NCBI GenBank assembly: GCA_964059195.1
Contig: CAXKWD010000008.1
Coordinates: forward strand, 44,321,502 to 44,385,501
Direction: 5' to 3'
DNA from: Ectobius pallidus
Taxonomy: Eukaryota; Arthropoda; Insecta; Blattodea; Ectobiidae
DNA length: 64,000 nt
Positions 44,434 through 55,329 of this stretch are shown one piece after another. Under the pieces are notes generated by a model. That model was not told the DNA's origin, searched no databases, and saw only the letters and a program-made list of their open reading frames with translations. Positions within the stretch are counted from its first letter, which is position 1. Each line of letters opens with the position of its first letter. The translations under genes and the position numbers were made by a program.

Positions 44434-45528
44434 GGGAGGTTGTAAGCAGATTTGGTCAAAAATATGAATTTTCTGTTTATTGTATATTTTGATTGAATGA
44501 AGTATAATTTACATGTTACAAAGTCGTTTTGTGCCATAATGACGCATAATGCCCTTTAAAACAGAATTTTAATGTCCAGCGCTGACTGTAGGGTTTCCAC
44601 TGACAGTCATCCGACCCACATTTTATGTCCCAAAGGTGATGATTCATGGTGCAAATACAACAGGGCAGTAATCAGTGGGGAAGAATACAAGCACAACCCC
44701 TTACCCATGGCTGTAGCAAACATTATTAAGCCAGTTTATAGAAGTTTGGCACATCCTGAGCTTCTTCAGAAATGTTTACATGGAAAGACTCAAAATCCGA
44801 ACGAATCTTTCCATAATGTCATTTGGACCAGAGTGCCAAAAACTGTGTTTGTGGGGAAGAAGACTCTATTAGTAGGTGTATATGATGCTGTGTTATCATT
44901 TAATGAGTGCTGAAGTGGTAGGATTCAAGTATTAAGAAATATGGGTATTGAACCACAAATGAACATGATTGCTGCATGCTCCGAAATTGACAAATCATGT
45001 GTGAAAAAGGCAGATACTAAATTTGAAAAGAGTTCCAAAGAGGCCAGGAAGCTAAAACGAAGTAAGAAAAGGGGCAGAGAAGATGAGGAAAACCCAGATG
45101 ATCCTGAATATGCACCTGGAGCACATTAATTTACATTTTATCTTTAATGTAGTTTTTCTCTGGTTTTGTTTTTCCTAAATATATGTTCCTTTTTCTCAGG
45201 AAGTATTAAGAGTAGAGATCTGATTTTTTCCCAGCTATTACAGCCACATACATAAAGAAACGGTGGTTTTATTATGCATTTATCTTCAATAGGGAAAAAG
45301 TTACTTAATTTTTTAATGAAAAAATATTGAAAAAAAGATTGAATATTGCAAACAAAATTATAAAAAAATTGTTTACAAACATATTGTTTTTAGAAAACCA
45401 ACGTTTGAAGAAAATATACAGATCTAAAAGTTCACCAAATTTCGTTTCAATTGATGAAATACTTTCTGAGAAAAAGGAACATGAACATCACTAATTTAAC
45501 ATGGCGGATATACAGCTTACAACCTCCC
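44434..45528 (+). mobile_element. MULE/Mutator-domain element, 1.1 kb
   Basis: Inverted ends GGGAGGTTGTAAGCxG (44434-44449 and 45513-45528) enclose a transposase-like frame. Comparison with the left palindrome arm shows it is an insertion at a T-rich site; no clean target duplication is readable. Confidence 0.65.
44572..45129 (+). pseudogene. Mutator-like transposase C-terminal fragment
   Basis: 186 codons in one frame with a single TGA at about 44911. Motifs LCPKGDDSWCKYNRA, then AVANIIKPVYRSLAHPELLQ, KCLHGKTQNPNESFHNVIW and PKTVFVGKKTL belong to the Mutator-like domain family frequent in invertebrate mobile DNA. The C terminus is basic then acidic (KLKRSKKRGREDEENPDDPE), nuclear-protein-like. 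The N-terminal catalytic part is absent. Confidence 0.7.
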
Positions 45529-45611
45529 ATTATTAGTCTTTCGCTTCATTAGTTGATTAACTTTTATTGAGGGTTTAGGCTAGGCTAAAAAAAATTGTCT
45601 TACAACTCCTA

Positions 45612-47831
45612 CCCTCTTCTTTGTTCCATATGTGATAATGTTTCATAATCCTACTCATAACCACTCCTTTCGTGCTGTCCAAACCTAATTCGCATCTAGC
45701 TGCCTCATTAGAAGCCGATTGCGGTAGGTTGAGCACTACTTTGGCAAATGGCGCCCTTATTTTGTCTATTATTAGCCATGCGTCTTGGTCTCCCCATATT
45801 TCAATTCCGTATAGCACCTTAGCTTCTACTATTGATCTATATATGTTGAATAATAATTTGTATTCTATGTTCGGCAGTTTTGTTTTAATTATCCTTATCT
45901 TATTAATAGCTAGTTTCCCTGCAATTCAACTTGCCTTCCTCTGGGGTTTGTCCCTTTGTGGTTAATTTCTAGGCCTAGGTATTTCACCTTGCTTACCGGT
46001 TCCAGCTGTGCCCCATCTAGCATCCATCTCTCTTTTCTGCTTCTAATTAGACCTTTATTTCCTACCATTACTTGGGTTTTCCTAGTATTTATTTTAAGAT
46101 CCCATTCCTTGCAGAATTGATGAACCTTATCCAATTTTCTCTGCAACCCTATCTGTGTTAATGATATTAGGCAGAGGTCATCCGCGAAGATTAGGCCAGG
46201 AATCTCCTCATTTTTTATTGTCAGTGAATGTTGATCTGAACTCGAGCAACTTTGTAGTATGTCATCTATGTATACCAAAAATAGTTGAGGGCTCATGGTG
46301 CAACCTTGCCTAAGACCTCTTCCTTGACTAATAGTTTCCGATATGTTATTTAAATTGTCCAACTTTATACAGAATTCTATATTATCGTATAAGCATCTTA
46401 GATTACCGATAAAAGCTTTGCTGACCCCCTTCATCTCTAATTTTGTCCATAGCATATTTCTGTTTATTGTGCCGAAAGCCTTCTCTAAATCTATAAAGCA
46501 CCAGTATAGCTTAGCCATTTTATTTTGTAGGTATTTTTCCATCAGTGTGGAAAATATAAATATGTTATCGTATGTCCTTCTCCCCTTCCTAAAACCGTTT
46601 TGCCATTTTGATAAAGTCTTATGCTCTCCCTCCCATGCTACTAGTCTATTAGTTAGTATGTTCACGTACAGTTTTTAAATTGCCGGAAGTAAGCTAACTC
46701 CTCATTAGGAATTCGGATTCTCGCTGTTCCCCTTTTTCTTGTATATCGGTATGACTAAAGCCTTTTTCCAAATGTTCGGTATTTCGCTAGAAGTCTTTAT
46801 CCTGTTGAACAGTTTAACCAATATATTCATCCATCTTCTATTCTTTGTCACTTCCTTCCAGATTTTCGGCTGTATCCCATCCAATCCCGGAGGCTTATTG
46901 GGTTTCAGTTTTGAAATAACGGTCCTGAGTTCCACCTCACTGATATCTTTATCTAATATTTCATCTTTTATTATTAGCTCTGTGGTAATCCAATCCTCTC
47001 CCTCTTAAACATTTGGTCGAAATATATTTTCCAATCCTGTTCAGTAGGCATAATCCTGACTGATTCTACTTTGTGTATATTACTTATATAATTCCAAATC
47101 TTCTGTGTATTGTTATTTCTTAGCCATATGTTTATTTTTTCACTCTCAGCCCTGTTGAAATTTAATTTTTTCTGCCTAATTAACTCATTGTATTCCCTTC
47201 TTATCTCTACGAACTTGGTCCTATTTTCTTCCTTATCATTAGTTATCCACCTTTTATATTCCTTCCTTAGACTCTTTCTTTTACTTAAACATTCATTATC
47301 ATAGAAATTGTTAACACTTTTCCCCTTATCGCTTTTACTTCTCACCCTGTGTCCCACCCTATTCAATACCTGGTAAATCAGCTTAACTGCCTCTTTGTTC
47401 TTGCCTTCCTCTATGCACTTATTTATTCCTAATTCTAAAATCTCTGATTCTTTTCCCCTTAATTTGCTGTGAAAGGCATCCTTTTCTTCTTCTACCCATA
47501 TTATCTTGTATTGGTACTGGCTATCCTTGAGCTTTCTATTCCAATTTGCTTTTACCTTCCGCATAGTGCTTTCTCTGGAAATATATACCTTTAACATTAA
47601 GTGATTACTTGTCCCTGTTTCCTCTATGGAGAAATCTACGGTATACTCGACAATTTGCTGTGACATTAAAGCATAATCGATTACGCTCGCGCCTAATTTG
47701 CTCACAAATGTAAAATTTCCTTCATTGTCTCCTGCGAAGTTCCCATTCAATATTGTTAAACTGTTCCCTTCACAAAATTCAATGAATTTCTCCCCTTCTT
47801 TATTGATTTTCATATCTTTACTGTTTCTCAC
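45612..47831 (-). pseudogene. LINE ORF2 reverse transcriptase, frameshifted
   Basis: Three minus-strand frames in order: the endonuclease C-terminal and linker region (47831-46974, with SNHLMLKV), a fingers region (46935-46705, LKPNKPPGLDGIQPK) and the palm (46665-45910). The palm has LYWCFIDLEKAF (motif A), RQGCTMSPQLF and LIFADDLCLI (FADD in place of YADD). A last piece (45817-45612) has MLYGIEIWG and ends at KEEG, where the composite insertion lies; the frame resumes at 37993. At least three shifts make it inactive. Confidence 0.85.
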
Positions 47832-47842
47832 TCTTATCTCCC

Positions 47843-48375
47843 CTAAGTTCCCTTCAAAAACCTGGGTTCACCTATGTTTATTTCTTGTGTGTCGCTATTC
47901 CCAATTCTAGCATTAAAATCCCCGAGGATACATATTTCATGTTGCACAAATTTATTTGATAACATTTCTATGTCTTCTTCCAACTCTTTGAAAAATTTCG
48001 GATTATAAAATTTAGAATCACGTGGATGATGATATACTACCCCCATAAGTAAATTTGTATTACACTCGTCCTCTGACCATTGAATCCATAAACTTTCTTT
48101 GTTTTTTGTCTCTACCATTTTCACCTTCATAATTATCTCGTTATCTATTAAAAACGCCAGCCCCCCTGGTGTTCTTCCGTATTTGCACTTTTTAACTCTA
48201 CTTTTGCTTATGCATGTGTACCCCTTTAAACCAATTTTATCCTCTTTTTTAACCATGTTTCCACGATTCCTAAGATGTATATCCCCTTTAACAGGTTATA
48301 TATTTCCTTGTCAGCAATAGCTTTTATCAATCCCTCTATGTTAATAAATCCTATACATAAATTTATGTTCTGTTT
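47843..48375 (-). pseudogene. LINE ORF2 apurinic-type endonuclease domain
   Basis: The start block FINIEGLIKAIADKE and ILGIVETWL (the Glu of the active site) is one frame; after a shift near 48250 it continues with YGRTPGGLAFLIDNE, GVVYHHPRDS and CILGDFNARIG (catalytic Asp-Asn). This is the APE-type endonuclease that nicks target DNA for LINE insertion. Confidence 0.8.
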
Positions 48376-48387
48376 ACATATTCTATC

Positions 48388-48780
48388 CTATGCCTTTTTC
48401 ATCACCCAGTTCCTTAAATTATACAAGCCTTGGCTCGCACTCCTATTCACTTGTAACACACTACCTTGGGGGGAAGAATAGGTTTCTAGGTCATCCTCCA
48501 GAACTGGTATACTATTACCTTCATGTGAGGGGGCGATGTTCGACATATCTTCTCCACTTGCCTCCAGCTGTTCAGTTTGTTCACCTGCTGAGTCGGATCT
48601 AGTCTCAAGTTGCATCAGCGCTTTTGAAGCCGTCCGCCACACACGCTTAGGGCTGACGTACCTTGTTGCCATGTCATACCTCCGTTCCGTACCTGTCTGT
48701 TGCCTGTCAGGTCGTTGATCTCCTCCCTGTGTACTTGCTGACGCTACCATCTGGTTCCCCATCGGTTGGTGCTCAATCAT
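48388..48780 (-). pseudogene. Second small ORF of the LINE 5' region
   Basis: 130 codons starting MIEHQPMGNQ, with low-complexity Gln/Ser/Glu content and ending NLRNWVMKKA. Its ATG overlaps the stop of the upstream ORF1 in an ATGA. No known domain; probably the middle of ORF1/ORF2 linkage or an ORF1 C-terminal extension after a frameshift. Confidence 0.45.
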
Positions 48781-49142
48781 GTTCTCACCTCTTCTTGGAT
48801 TTTTTTTTTTGGAGCCGTTCTCTCTTCTCTTGTTTTATTTTCGTTGTTATCGTCTCTTCTGTCTTTCTTTCTAAAATGCTCCACCCCGTATGTTTTACCA
48901 TTGATTTTGATCTTGTCATGTATATGTACTGCGAATTGCCCTCTGCTTCTTGCTTCTGCCAGATGTACCATTAATTCTCTTCTCTTCATACGTTAATCAA
49001 AATCGTAATCATTGGTTATTCTTATGTTGTACCCTCTGAGGAGCTTTGTTCGTTCCATAACTATCTCCTTAGTCATCTGACTTGCAAATCTCACCATGAG
49101 CGGTCTCCCTCTTCTGTGGTCACCAATCAATTGAACTGTATC
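48777..49142 (-). pseudogene. LINE ORF1 fragment
   Basis: The frame reads QLIGDHRRGRPLMVRFASQM, then KLLRGYNIRITNDYDF, a stop, then RRELMVHLAEARSRGQF and DKIKINGKTYGVEHF. This is the nucleic-acid-binding C-terminal layout seen in LINE ORF1 proteins (RPxxVRF ... L.....I.I..D ... R..L). 5' truncated at about 49145, where hAT sequence begins. Confidence 0.6.
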
Positions 49143-49159
49143 TACAGTGTGATCCATTT

Positions 49160-50175
49160 GAGATGTCAGAAAAGTAAAACCTTATATTTAAGAGGTTATT
49201 GTACATAGCTCTGTGCAATTTGCTTGGAGTGTATCAACAGGTTTCATTGAGAAATCGACTCACATTGCAAAGGAATGGAAACCATATCACTTCGGTTTTC
49301 AGTCTTAGATCCTGACAATCTTATCAAAACGGCAGAATCTGAACTCCTGAGACTTGTAACACATCTAGTTGAAAAGTATGATGAGATTTCTCAAGAGGAC
49401 ATGGTAAAAGAAATCCTATGCTTGAGAAGGTATCTTCAGGCAGCCAACGTTCCTAAAGAAGAGTCTCTGGATTGGAGTTCTTTAAAACTGTTGGAGTTTA
49501 CGGTGAAATATGAACTTTCATACTCTCTCCCAAATCTCACTTTAGCGTTAAGGTGCTTTTTTTTTTTTTACACGTTATGTGTATCAGTAGCTTCTTGTGA
49601 AAGGAGTTTTTCGAAACTTAAACTGATAAAAAAAACTACCTGAGATCAATAATGAGCCAAGCACATCTTAGCTATTTTATCCATTGAAAACAGTATCGCT
49701 CAAAAAAATAAATTTTGATGAGGCTATTTCCAAATTTGCTGAAACCAAAGTTAGAAAAAAGAAGTTTTCAGTTGAACAAAGACAAAGTGAAAGTTGCCAT
49801 GTAGGTAATACTGCAACTATTAAAAACTACACTATTAAAAATAAAAATGTTTACACGCAAATTAATTTGTTTGCAGTATATTAAACCTGTTAATAAAAAT
49901 AATGTTCCTTTTTTTATCCATTTATCTTGTTCAAACAGCAGTAGTGCGCTAGAACTGAATAGCCAGTTAATTTTTAGTCTATTTAAAAATTAAAATCAAA
50001 CAACCTGAAATAGACAATTTATTTATGAATTATAACACCTTAACACCGTGTCTTAACAGTGACAAGTCCTTAATTTGGACTATATTTTCGCTGGAAAATA
50101 TACTTAAAATTCATTTCTGTAGGGTGACAAGATAATATCCCGCCCCGGGTGCCACAAGACCTTGGTACGCCACTG
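49160..50175 (+). mobile_element. hAT element remnant, 3' half
   Basis: Encodes the hAT dimerisation region (49275-49643 and 49684-49800): LLEFTVKYELSYSLPNL, then VASCERSFSKLKLIK, then a shift into SIMSQAHLSYF. It ends GGTACGCCACTG at 50175, the complement of the classical hAT terminus CAGTGGCGTACC. The left half is missing; LINE sequence abuts it. Confidence 0.75.
49275..49800 (+). pseudogene. hAT transposase C-terminal domain
   Basis: 122 codons open, then a TGA after KLIKKTT and a continuing second frame. SVASCERSFSKLKLIK is the signature of the hATC dimerisation domain of the ZMYM/TTF-type hAT families. A T-run (49558-49569) within the frame gives FFFFY and may mark an indel. Catalytic residues upstream are missing. 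Confidence 0.8.
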
Positions 50176-51966
50176 TGGTTTGTACCTTGTTGTGAAGCAG
50201 AAATTGTTGTGCTTAAGTTTTAGTTTGAAGATTTTGCATTACTCTGTCCTAGCAATGAGCCTACATTGGTTCATACCGGGATTCAAGGTAGTAAGAAGGA
50301 AGTCTCATGTTTGTGAGTTGGTGTACCGGTTTGTAAAGTATGTGAAAGCTTTCTTAAAAGGTATGTGGCAAATCCTTATTTTATGATATGGTCATGTTAA
50401 GCATGTTATTTTGAAGGAATATTGCTTTTAAAGATAAATGACTTGAAACTTACAGTGGAAGTACTTTAGATTGCTCACCCTTCATAAGTTGTTAAAAAAA
50501 AAAGGAAGCTAATCATTTTACCTGTATATACAATTTTATTTTAACTGAAAGAAAGAAATGTAAGAAATGTATGTTGTTAGATTTAAGGTTTTCTAAATAA
50601 CATTCAAGTTAATTCTCTCTAAAAGGAAGTAAATTATTCACTGTAATTAATGAAATATTGTACTAGTGAATGATTTATTTATCAAATTTTATTATTTGTC
50701 CAATCAGGAAAATATAGGTGATTCTTCTGTAATATTAAATTAGAAAACTTAATAATTATTTACTTAGAGATAAATGTCTCCTTTAAAATTATTCTATACA
50801 TGGGTCTCAAATAATTTATTTAAGATATAACATTTTTATTGTAAAGAAATCACTTGAATTGGACCCAAATAGTGTTTAATATTTTAATGCTTCTGTAAAT
50901 AAACTGATTAGTGTCCTGTTTTCTGGAATTTTGAGTATAAGTAAATCATAATGGATTTATAAGAAAAGCACCAAAGATTTTAATTCAGAAGGAAAGACAA
51001 AACGTGTAAAGTTCTGTTGAAAGTAATCCTACAATTTTATTAATTTGTAAGCACAGGTTAAATTTTATGTATTTTGTGCCATGGTGAAAATCACTTCTAC
51101 AGTGTTTTATTTAAATGAAACGTAGTTTCATGCAAAGACCCGGAGTTTTCGTTTTAAATTTGCATCCTCCAGTTCTCCTGCTTTTTCAGGCTCTGGTGTG
51201 CATGTGCCCAGTAACAAGTAATAATCATTAGCTTCGCAGGAGATGGTGCACTTGGTATAACTTGACAAAGAAACTTTGCTGAAAGTGGGCTTCAAAGGAA
51301 CATTTATTTATTTAAGTCCTGTGAGATCAATACACATTGATATGGGACATGTCAGTAATGTATGTAATGTTGTTAAGTAAGATAAATGCTAAGCCATACA
51401 GTGTAGATCTAAGTAATCAACATAAATACATGATATTATAAAATGTAGAGCATTAGGTATTTAATTGATGAGCCTTTGATGGAATTGTGTGTGTATAGCT
51501 TATTTACTAACACAGACGGGAGTGAACAGTTCAGTAGTAACTGTGGATAGATTATCCAACCATTTAAATTGAATGTGTGACAATGTTGGGACTGAATGGG
51601 TCCAAAGTGAGGTGAAAGAATGACCAGCCTTATAAGTTCAAGTATATCTTTTGCTGTATGTGTAAAACTGTAGAAGCTATTTTATTATTTTACTTTGCAT
51701 TTTATAATATTGAAGAAAAAAAATGTGCTAATCATTATTTTTAGGGAGGAACAGTAGCGTTTGTCCCCTCCAACCATCACTCTGCCTCTGCGCTTAATAT
51801 TATGCACCACAAAGAAAGAGATCTGTCTTTTTGGCATATTATTAAAAGAAAGAGTAAGATAAACTGTACTGGTATACCAATAATATTGATTAACCTGCCT
51901 GAAATTACTTACAAAACATCCACATGCAACAAACCAAATTTATGTTAAATCTTTCTCTTTGATTAC
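50176..51966 (-). other. TMEM117: TMEM117 intron without recognised genes
   Basis: 1.8 kb of AT-rich sequence. No coding or mobile remnant I can support. Confidence 0.55.
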
Positions 51967-52077
51967 CTGATCATCACGAAACATCTTGAGCCTGAGAAGT
52001 TTTCCACACAGATAACCATGAATAAGTAGTTTTCCCAAAACCATACCAATCAACATTGCCAGCAGCCACATCAGTAC
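51967..52077 (-). CDS. TMEM117: TMEM117 internal exon
   Basis: Exactly 37 codons, phase 0 at both ends: VLMWLLAMLIGMVLGKLLIH then GYLCGKLLRLKMFRDDQ. The first 18 residues are a membrane span and the end is a basic cytosolic segment; both match the VLLWLLAIL...LLRLKMFRED region of vertebrate TMEM117. Acceptor CTTTGGCAG, donor GATCAG then GTAATC. It joins in frame to GSWMTMF of the exon at 33791-33927. Confidence 0.93.
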
Positions 52078-52450
52078 CTGCCAAAGTTTAATGTTATATT
52101 TTATTACTAATTATTTAAAATAAGAGTTTCTTTGGACAAATGTTTCATACATTTTAAAGTAATGAGAAAAGCCATAAACCATTTGTAAACTGCGCTTTTC
52201 TCAAATGGAATCATGCAGCCATGCAAAGCAAAATAGCCTTTTTGTTACATGCACATCCATCATGTACATATTGTTCTGCATCTGCTGAAATAATAAGATC
52301 ACAATTTTTATCTCCTTAAGCCCTTTTTTTAGGCCTATTTAAAATACGGCATCCCCAAAATGAGCTTCGTGAAGAAGAAAATCAGCCTTATGTCATTTAT
52401 GATAAGGAAAATGCCTTATGTCATTCTCAAAGTGGATTTAAGGTTAATTC
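52078..52450 (-). other. TMEM117: TMEM117 intron, no feature
   Basis: AT-rich; nothing recognised. Confidence 0.5.
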
Positions 52451-52459
52451 CTTCCTATT

Positions 52460-52461
<2 letters not shown>

Positions 52462-52525
<64 letters not shown>
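52462..52525. repeat. (TC)n microsatellite
   Basis: About 32 uninterrupted TC units, forming the 3' tail of the SINE. Confidence 0.95.
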
Positions 52526-52528
<3 letters not shown>

Positions 52529-52879
52529 CAATGCACCCATGTTGGGGCGAAGGGCCTCCAAGTTTAGGTTTCTGTTTACTGATGTGGATTTTCTTATGCT
52601 TATTTTCCTAGAGAGGGCAGAGGGACAGGTGGTAAGCCCATCACCCCTTAACACCCCTCCGGAAACTAAGGTATTATTTGGATGTGAAAGGGTCAAGAAA
52701 TTTTGTCCAGGGCTCTAATTTAGGCTTGGAGTTCTTTTACATGCTGTAAATCTATGACACAGGCCCCCCAGCTTAAAGTTCCTCCTGGAGGACTCTGTGT
52801 CCAGGATTTTTAAGTTTGAAAAACCCATCAACCTTCGGATCTAGAGGCAGGCACGCTACCTCTAGACCACTGCAGCTGA
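52463..52879 (-). mobile_element. tRNA-derived SINE with (GA)n tail
   Basis: On the minus strand an A-box-like GTGGTCTAGAGGTAGCGTGC is followed by a degenerate B box GGTTGATGGGTT, then a body of about 300 bp and a long GA repeat. The 12-bp word CTTCCTATTAGT flanks it (52451-52462 and 52880-52891), a clear target duplication. Confidence 0.85.
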
Positions 52880-52891
52880 CTTCCTATTAGT

Positions 52892-53620
52892 AACAAGAAG
52901 CAAATCCATAGTCAGAAACAAAATTGCCTTAACTTATGTACCAAGAAGTTTGGAGTTAAGGTAAAATTTCTTCTTTATTTAGACTGAAAATTAACCTTAT
53001 GTGGGAATTTAATTAACACTGTAAGGTAAATTGTGTTTAAAATTTTTAAATTTAAAAACAGATGATAGCAATAAATGAACTCTTTTTGATTGGATGTTGG
53101 CAGCTTATGATTTTTCAAGTTCGGATGGATGGAATCAGTGATATTATCTTCATTGTTCAAATGTAATTTTAACCCTTCAAACCAGACATTTATATCCTCA
53201 GAGCCAACTCAGGGATTAACTTCTGCCAGAATTTAAATGCTATGCCTAGCTATAAAACAAATTTTGCCTTGTAACTTAACGCTGCATAAATGTACAAGTT
53301 TTCAATTGTATGGACTGTCTTGGAAGCAGATATCAATACAAAATCCCACTTGGCAGTCAGTGTAGCAATTTGCAGCCATTGTTCATTCCTTTATGCTTTT
53401 CGTGTTTCTCATTTTTTTCTCGTAAGTGGTATTTTTTTTATGAAATGTCTCTCTGTGACTAGTTTTGGGTAAGATTTATTGCATGCTGACCTTGCTGTGT
53501 GTGTGTTTACAACTCTCCCATATTTATTGAAAAGGAAAGCAATTAGCAGGGGGGCTAATGGTTTGCCGACTTAAACCAAGAATTTCTTCTGAATTGCCAG
53601 CTGCTTCCCCCTCGTATATA
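52892..53620 (-). other. TMEM117: TMEM117 intron, no feature
   Basis: No supported gene or repeat. Confidence 0.5.
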
Positions 53621-53639
53621 CAGTTAGTGGGACAAAAAT

Positions 53640-54140
53640 ACCTCTGCTCGTGAAGTAAAATCTGGGTTCATCTGTGTGCAAAAAGTTCTAAACTTTTTTG
53701 ATGCAAGAACATGCCTTTTGGACATACCACCAGGTGCAGCTCTGGTTAGGAAACCAATTACCCCTAGAGTTGTGGGGTTGGGAACGCAAGGAAAATCATC
53801 TTGCTCCAGAGCTGACCAAATACCCAGCACCACCACAAGAAATTTTAAACAAGATTATTTTGTAAGTGCACAAAGGATTGCGGTAGTCTTAAATGTGGCT
53901 GTAAGAAAGTTTCGTTGAACTGTTCTCCTTATATGCCAAAACTGCCAGGGGCACTATTTGAACAAGATACTTGTAATAAACGAACCCCTCCACACATCCC
54001 CTGCAGACGCTGAATTCGGTATCAAAAAAGTTATGGAAGATGACTGGGATTCTCAGCTCCTGATACCTTGAGTTGTGGAGATGCAGCCTGAAGCTGGACC
54101 TTCTCGTCCCAAGAGAGCCAGGACTACACCAATTTTTTAA
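53640..54140 (+). pseudogene. Cys-rich (CXC-like) mobile-element protein remnant
   Basis: One frame (53676-53918) is open, but the meaningful text shifts. CKCTKDCGSLKCGCKKVSLN near 53855 has the C-x-C...C-x-C layout of the Cys-rich domain found near the C terminus of several arthropod element-derived proteins. It is followed by an acidic tail EDDWDSQ and a GPSRPKRART end near 54135. Several shifts and a stop. The family's function is unknown to me. Confidence 0.45.
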
Positions 54141-54537
54141 AAACATGTTTCTTTAATAATTTTTCTAAATGCACATTGATTTATTTGTTTAATAAATACA
54201 ATTTTTACAAATGTTTGTTACTATACAATCACCTTCATAGACTTTCAGATCCTATATTTTTAAAACCTGGAATTTCTTCCCAGGTTTCCTTTCTTCGAAA
54301 TTAAACAACTATTTTACAATTGTTATAACTGTATAATTTGCCCATTACTAATCATCAGTACAAACTTTTTGTACAATTTAAACACTAGGCCTATCTTTAC
54401 AGGGATGAGGAAAGTGGTTTCTTGGATCCAGCGTGTATATATGTAGGCCTATGTATAGATGTGTATATATAGATGTATGTGTGTATGCATGTAAATGTAT
54501 ATATATATGTATCTGTATATGTATACATATATAGGCC
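54141..54537. other. TMEM117 intron with short TA/TG runs
   Basis: Only TATATG-type simple sequence near 54435-54535. Confidence 0.5.
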
Positions 54538-54548
54538 TATCATTATAG

Positions 54549-54727
54549 CTCAGCCTCTAACAGAAATCAGTACCAAGAGCAATGCTGGGGGTAAAGGTGG
54601 CCGGTGCTTAAGGCTGACAACCTTACCACCTTCCCATGCCGAATGTCCAAAATCTGGGAGCCTCAACCTCCTGGAACCCTCTGGGCCTCCATGGTCTGTA
54701 TAGGGATCACTTTACTTTACTTTCATA
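54549..54727 (+). mobile_element. Short SINE with 11-bp target duplication
   Basis: A 179-bp GC-richer segment (GCTGGGGGTAAAGGTGGCCG, GCTGACAACCTTACCACCTT) ends in an ACTTTACTTTACTTTCA-like tail. It is flanked by TATCATTATAG at 54538-54548 and 54728-54738. No clear pol III boxes, so it is probably 5' truncated. Confidence 0.8.
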
Positions 54728-54738
54728 TATCATTATAG

Positions 54739-55329
54739 GATTATAGCCCTTGAATTAGGAAATAACAAATGCACGATTTTCTTGAGAAATCACTAAATTT
54801 ACGCGACAATTTAAATTTATTGTAACTTTTGTTTTGTTGAAGACAAATTAAATACCTATACTTATATTTAAATGAAATTTAATTTTCTACAACTATTTTC
54901 CTGACGACTTTGCTGTAAAATGAAAGGCTGAGAAGTTAAAAAGACAAATGTAGCGAAAAACGTGAGGTAAAAATTAGTTTTTGGAAAATTAGTGATATCC
55001 AGCAGCCTATATCTCGAAAACAGTTATAGATACGACAAAAGTGTATATGAACAAACTTATAGAGAATTAGGTCACCTTTAATTTAATACATAAAAAGTTT
55101 TTCCCTACGACGGACCGTTTTTAAGTTATAAGCGAAAAACGAAAGAATGGGTCCTTTCCACCCCCTCCCCCCATGAAGCGTAAGGGGTAGGGGCGGGGAC
55201 TTTTAGTATGTTTACCTCCTAACTACCTCCAACACATTCCTGAAGAAAAAAATTCTCCCCCTCTCCATGTCCTCTACAACCCCTTTTATGGCATTCATTG
55301 ACTGGACTACACTGCTCTTACAAAAAAAA
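54739..55329. other. TMEM117 intron, gene-free
   Basis: AT-rich. A segment near 54990-55190 (TCGAAAACAGTTATAGATACG) looks repeat-like but could not be classified. Confidence 0.45.

Larger units (their letters stand above)
38004..45611. mobile_element. Composite long-inverted-repeat (MULE-like) insertion
   Basis: Arms of about 420 bp are inverted copies: left 38043-38205 plus 42588-42835; right 43610-43674, 44168-44433 and 45529-45611. The loop is 42836-43609. Three later insertions split the arms (38206-42587, 43676-44167, 44434-45528). The flanks share TACCCTCTTCTTT (37991-38003 and 45610-45622), a target-duplication-like repeat. Long arms and a 11-13-bp duplication suggest a MULE-type element; no transposase of its own is visible. 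The first 40 bp on the left are not matched on the right. Confidence 0.6.

Noticed and set aside
50162..50386. 74-codon plus-strand ORF
   Set aside because: Begins in the hAT terminus and has no family features.
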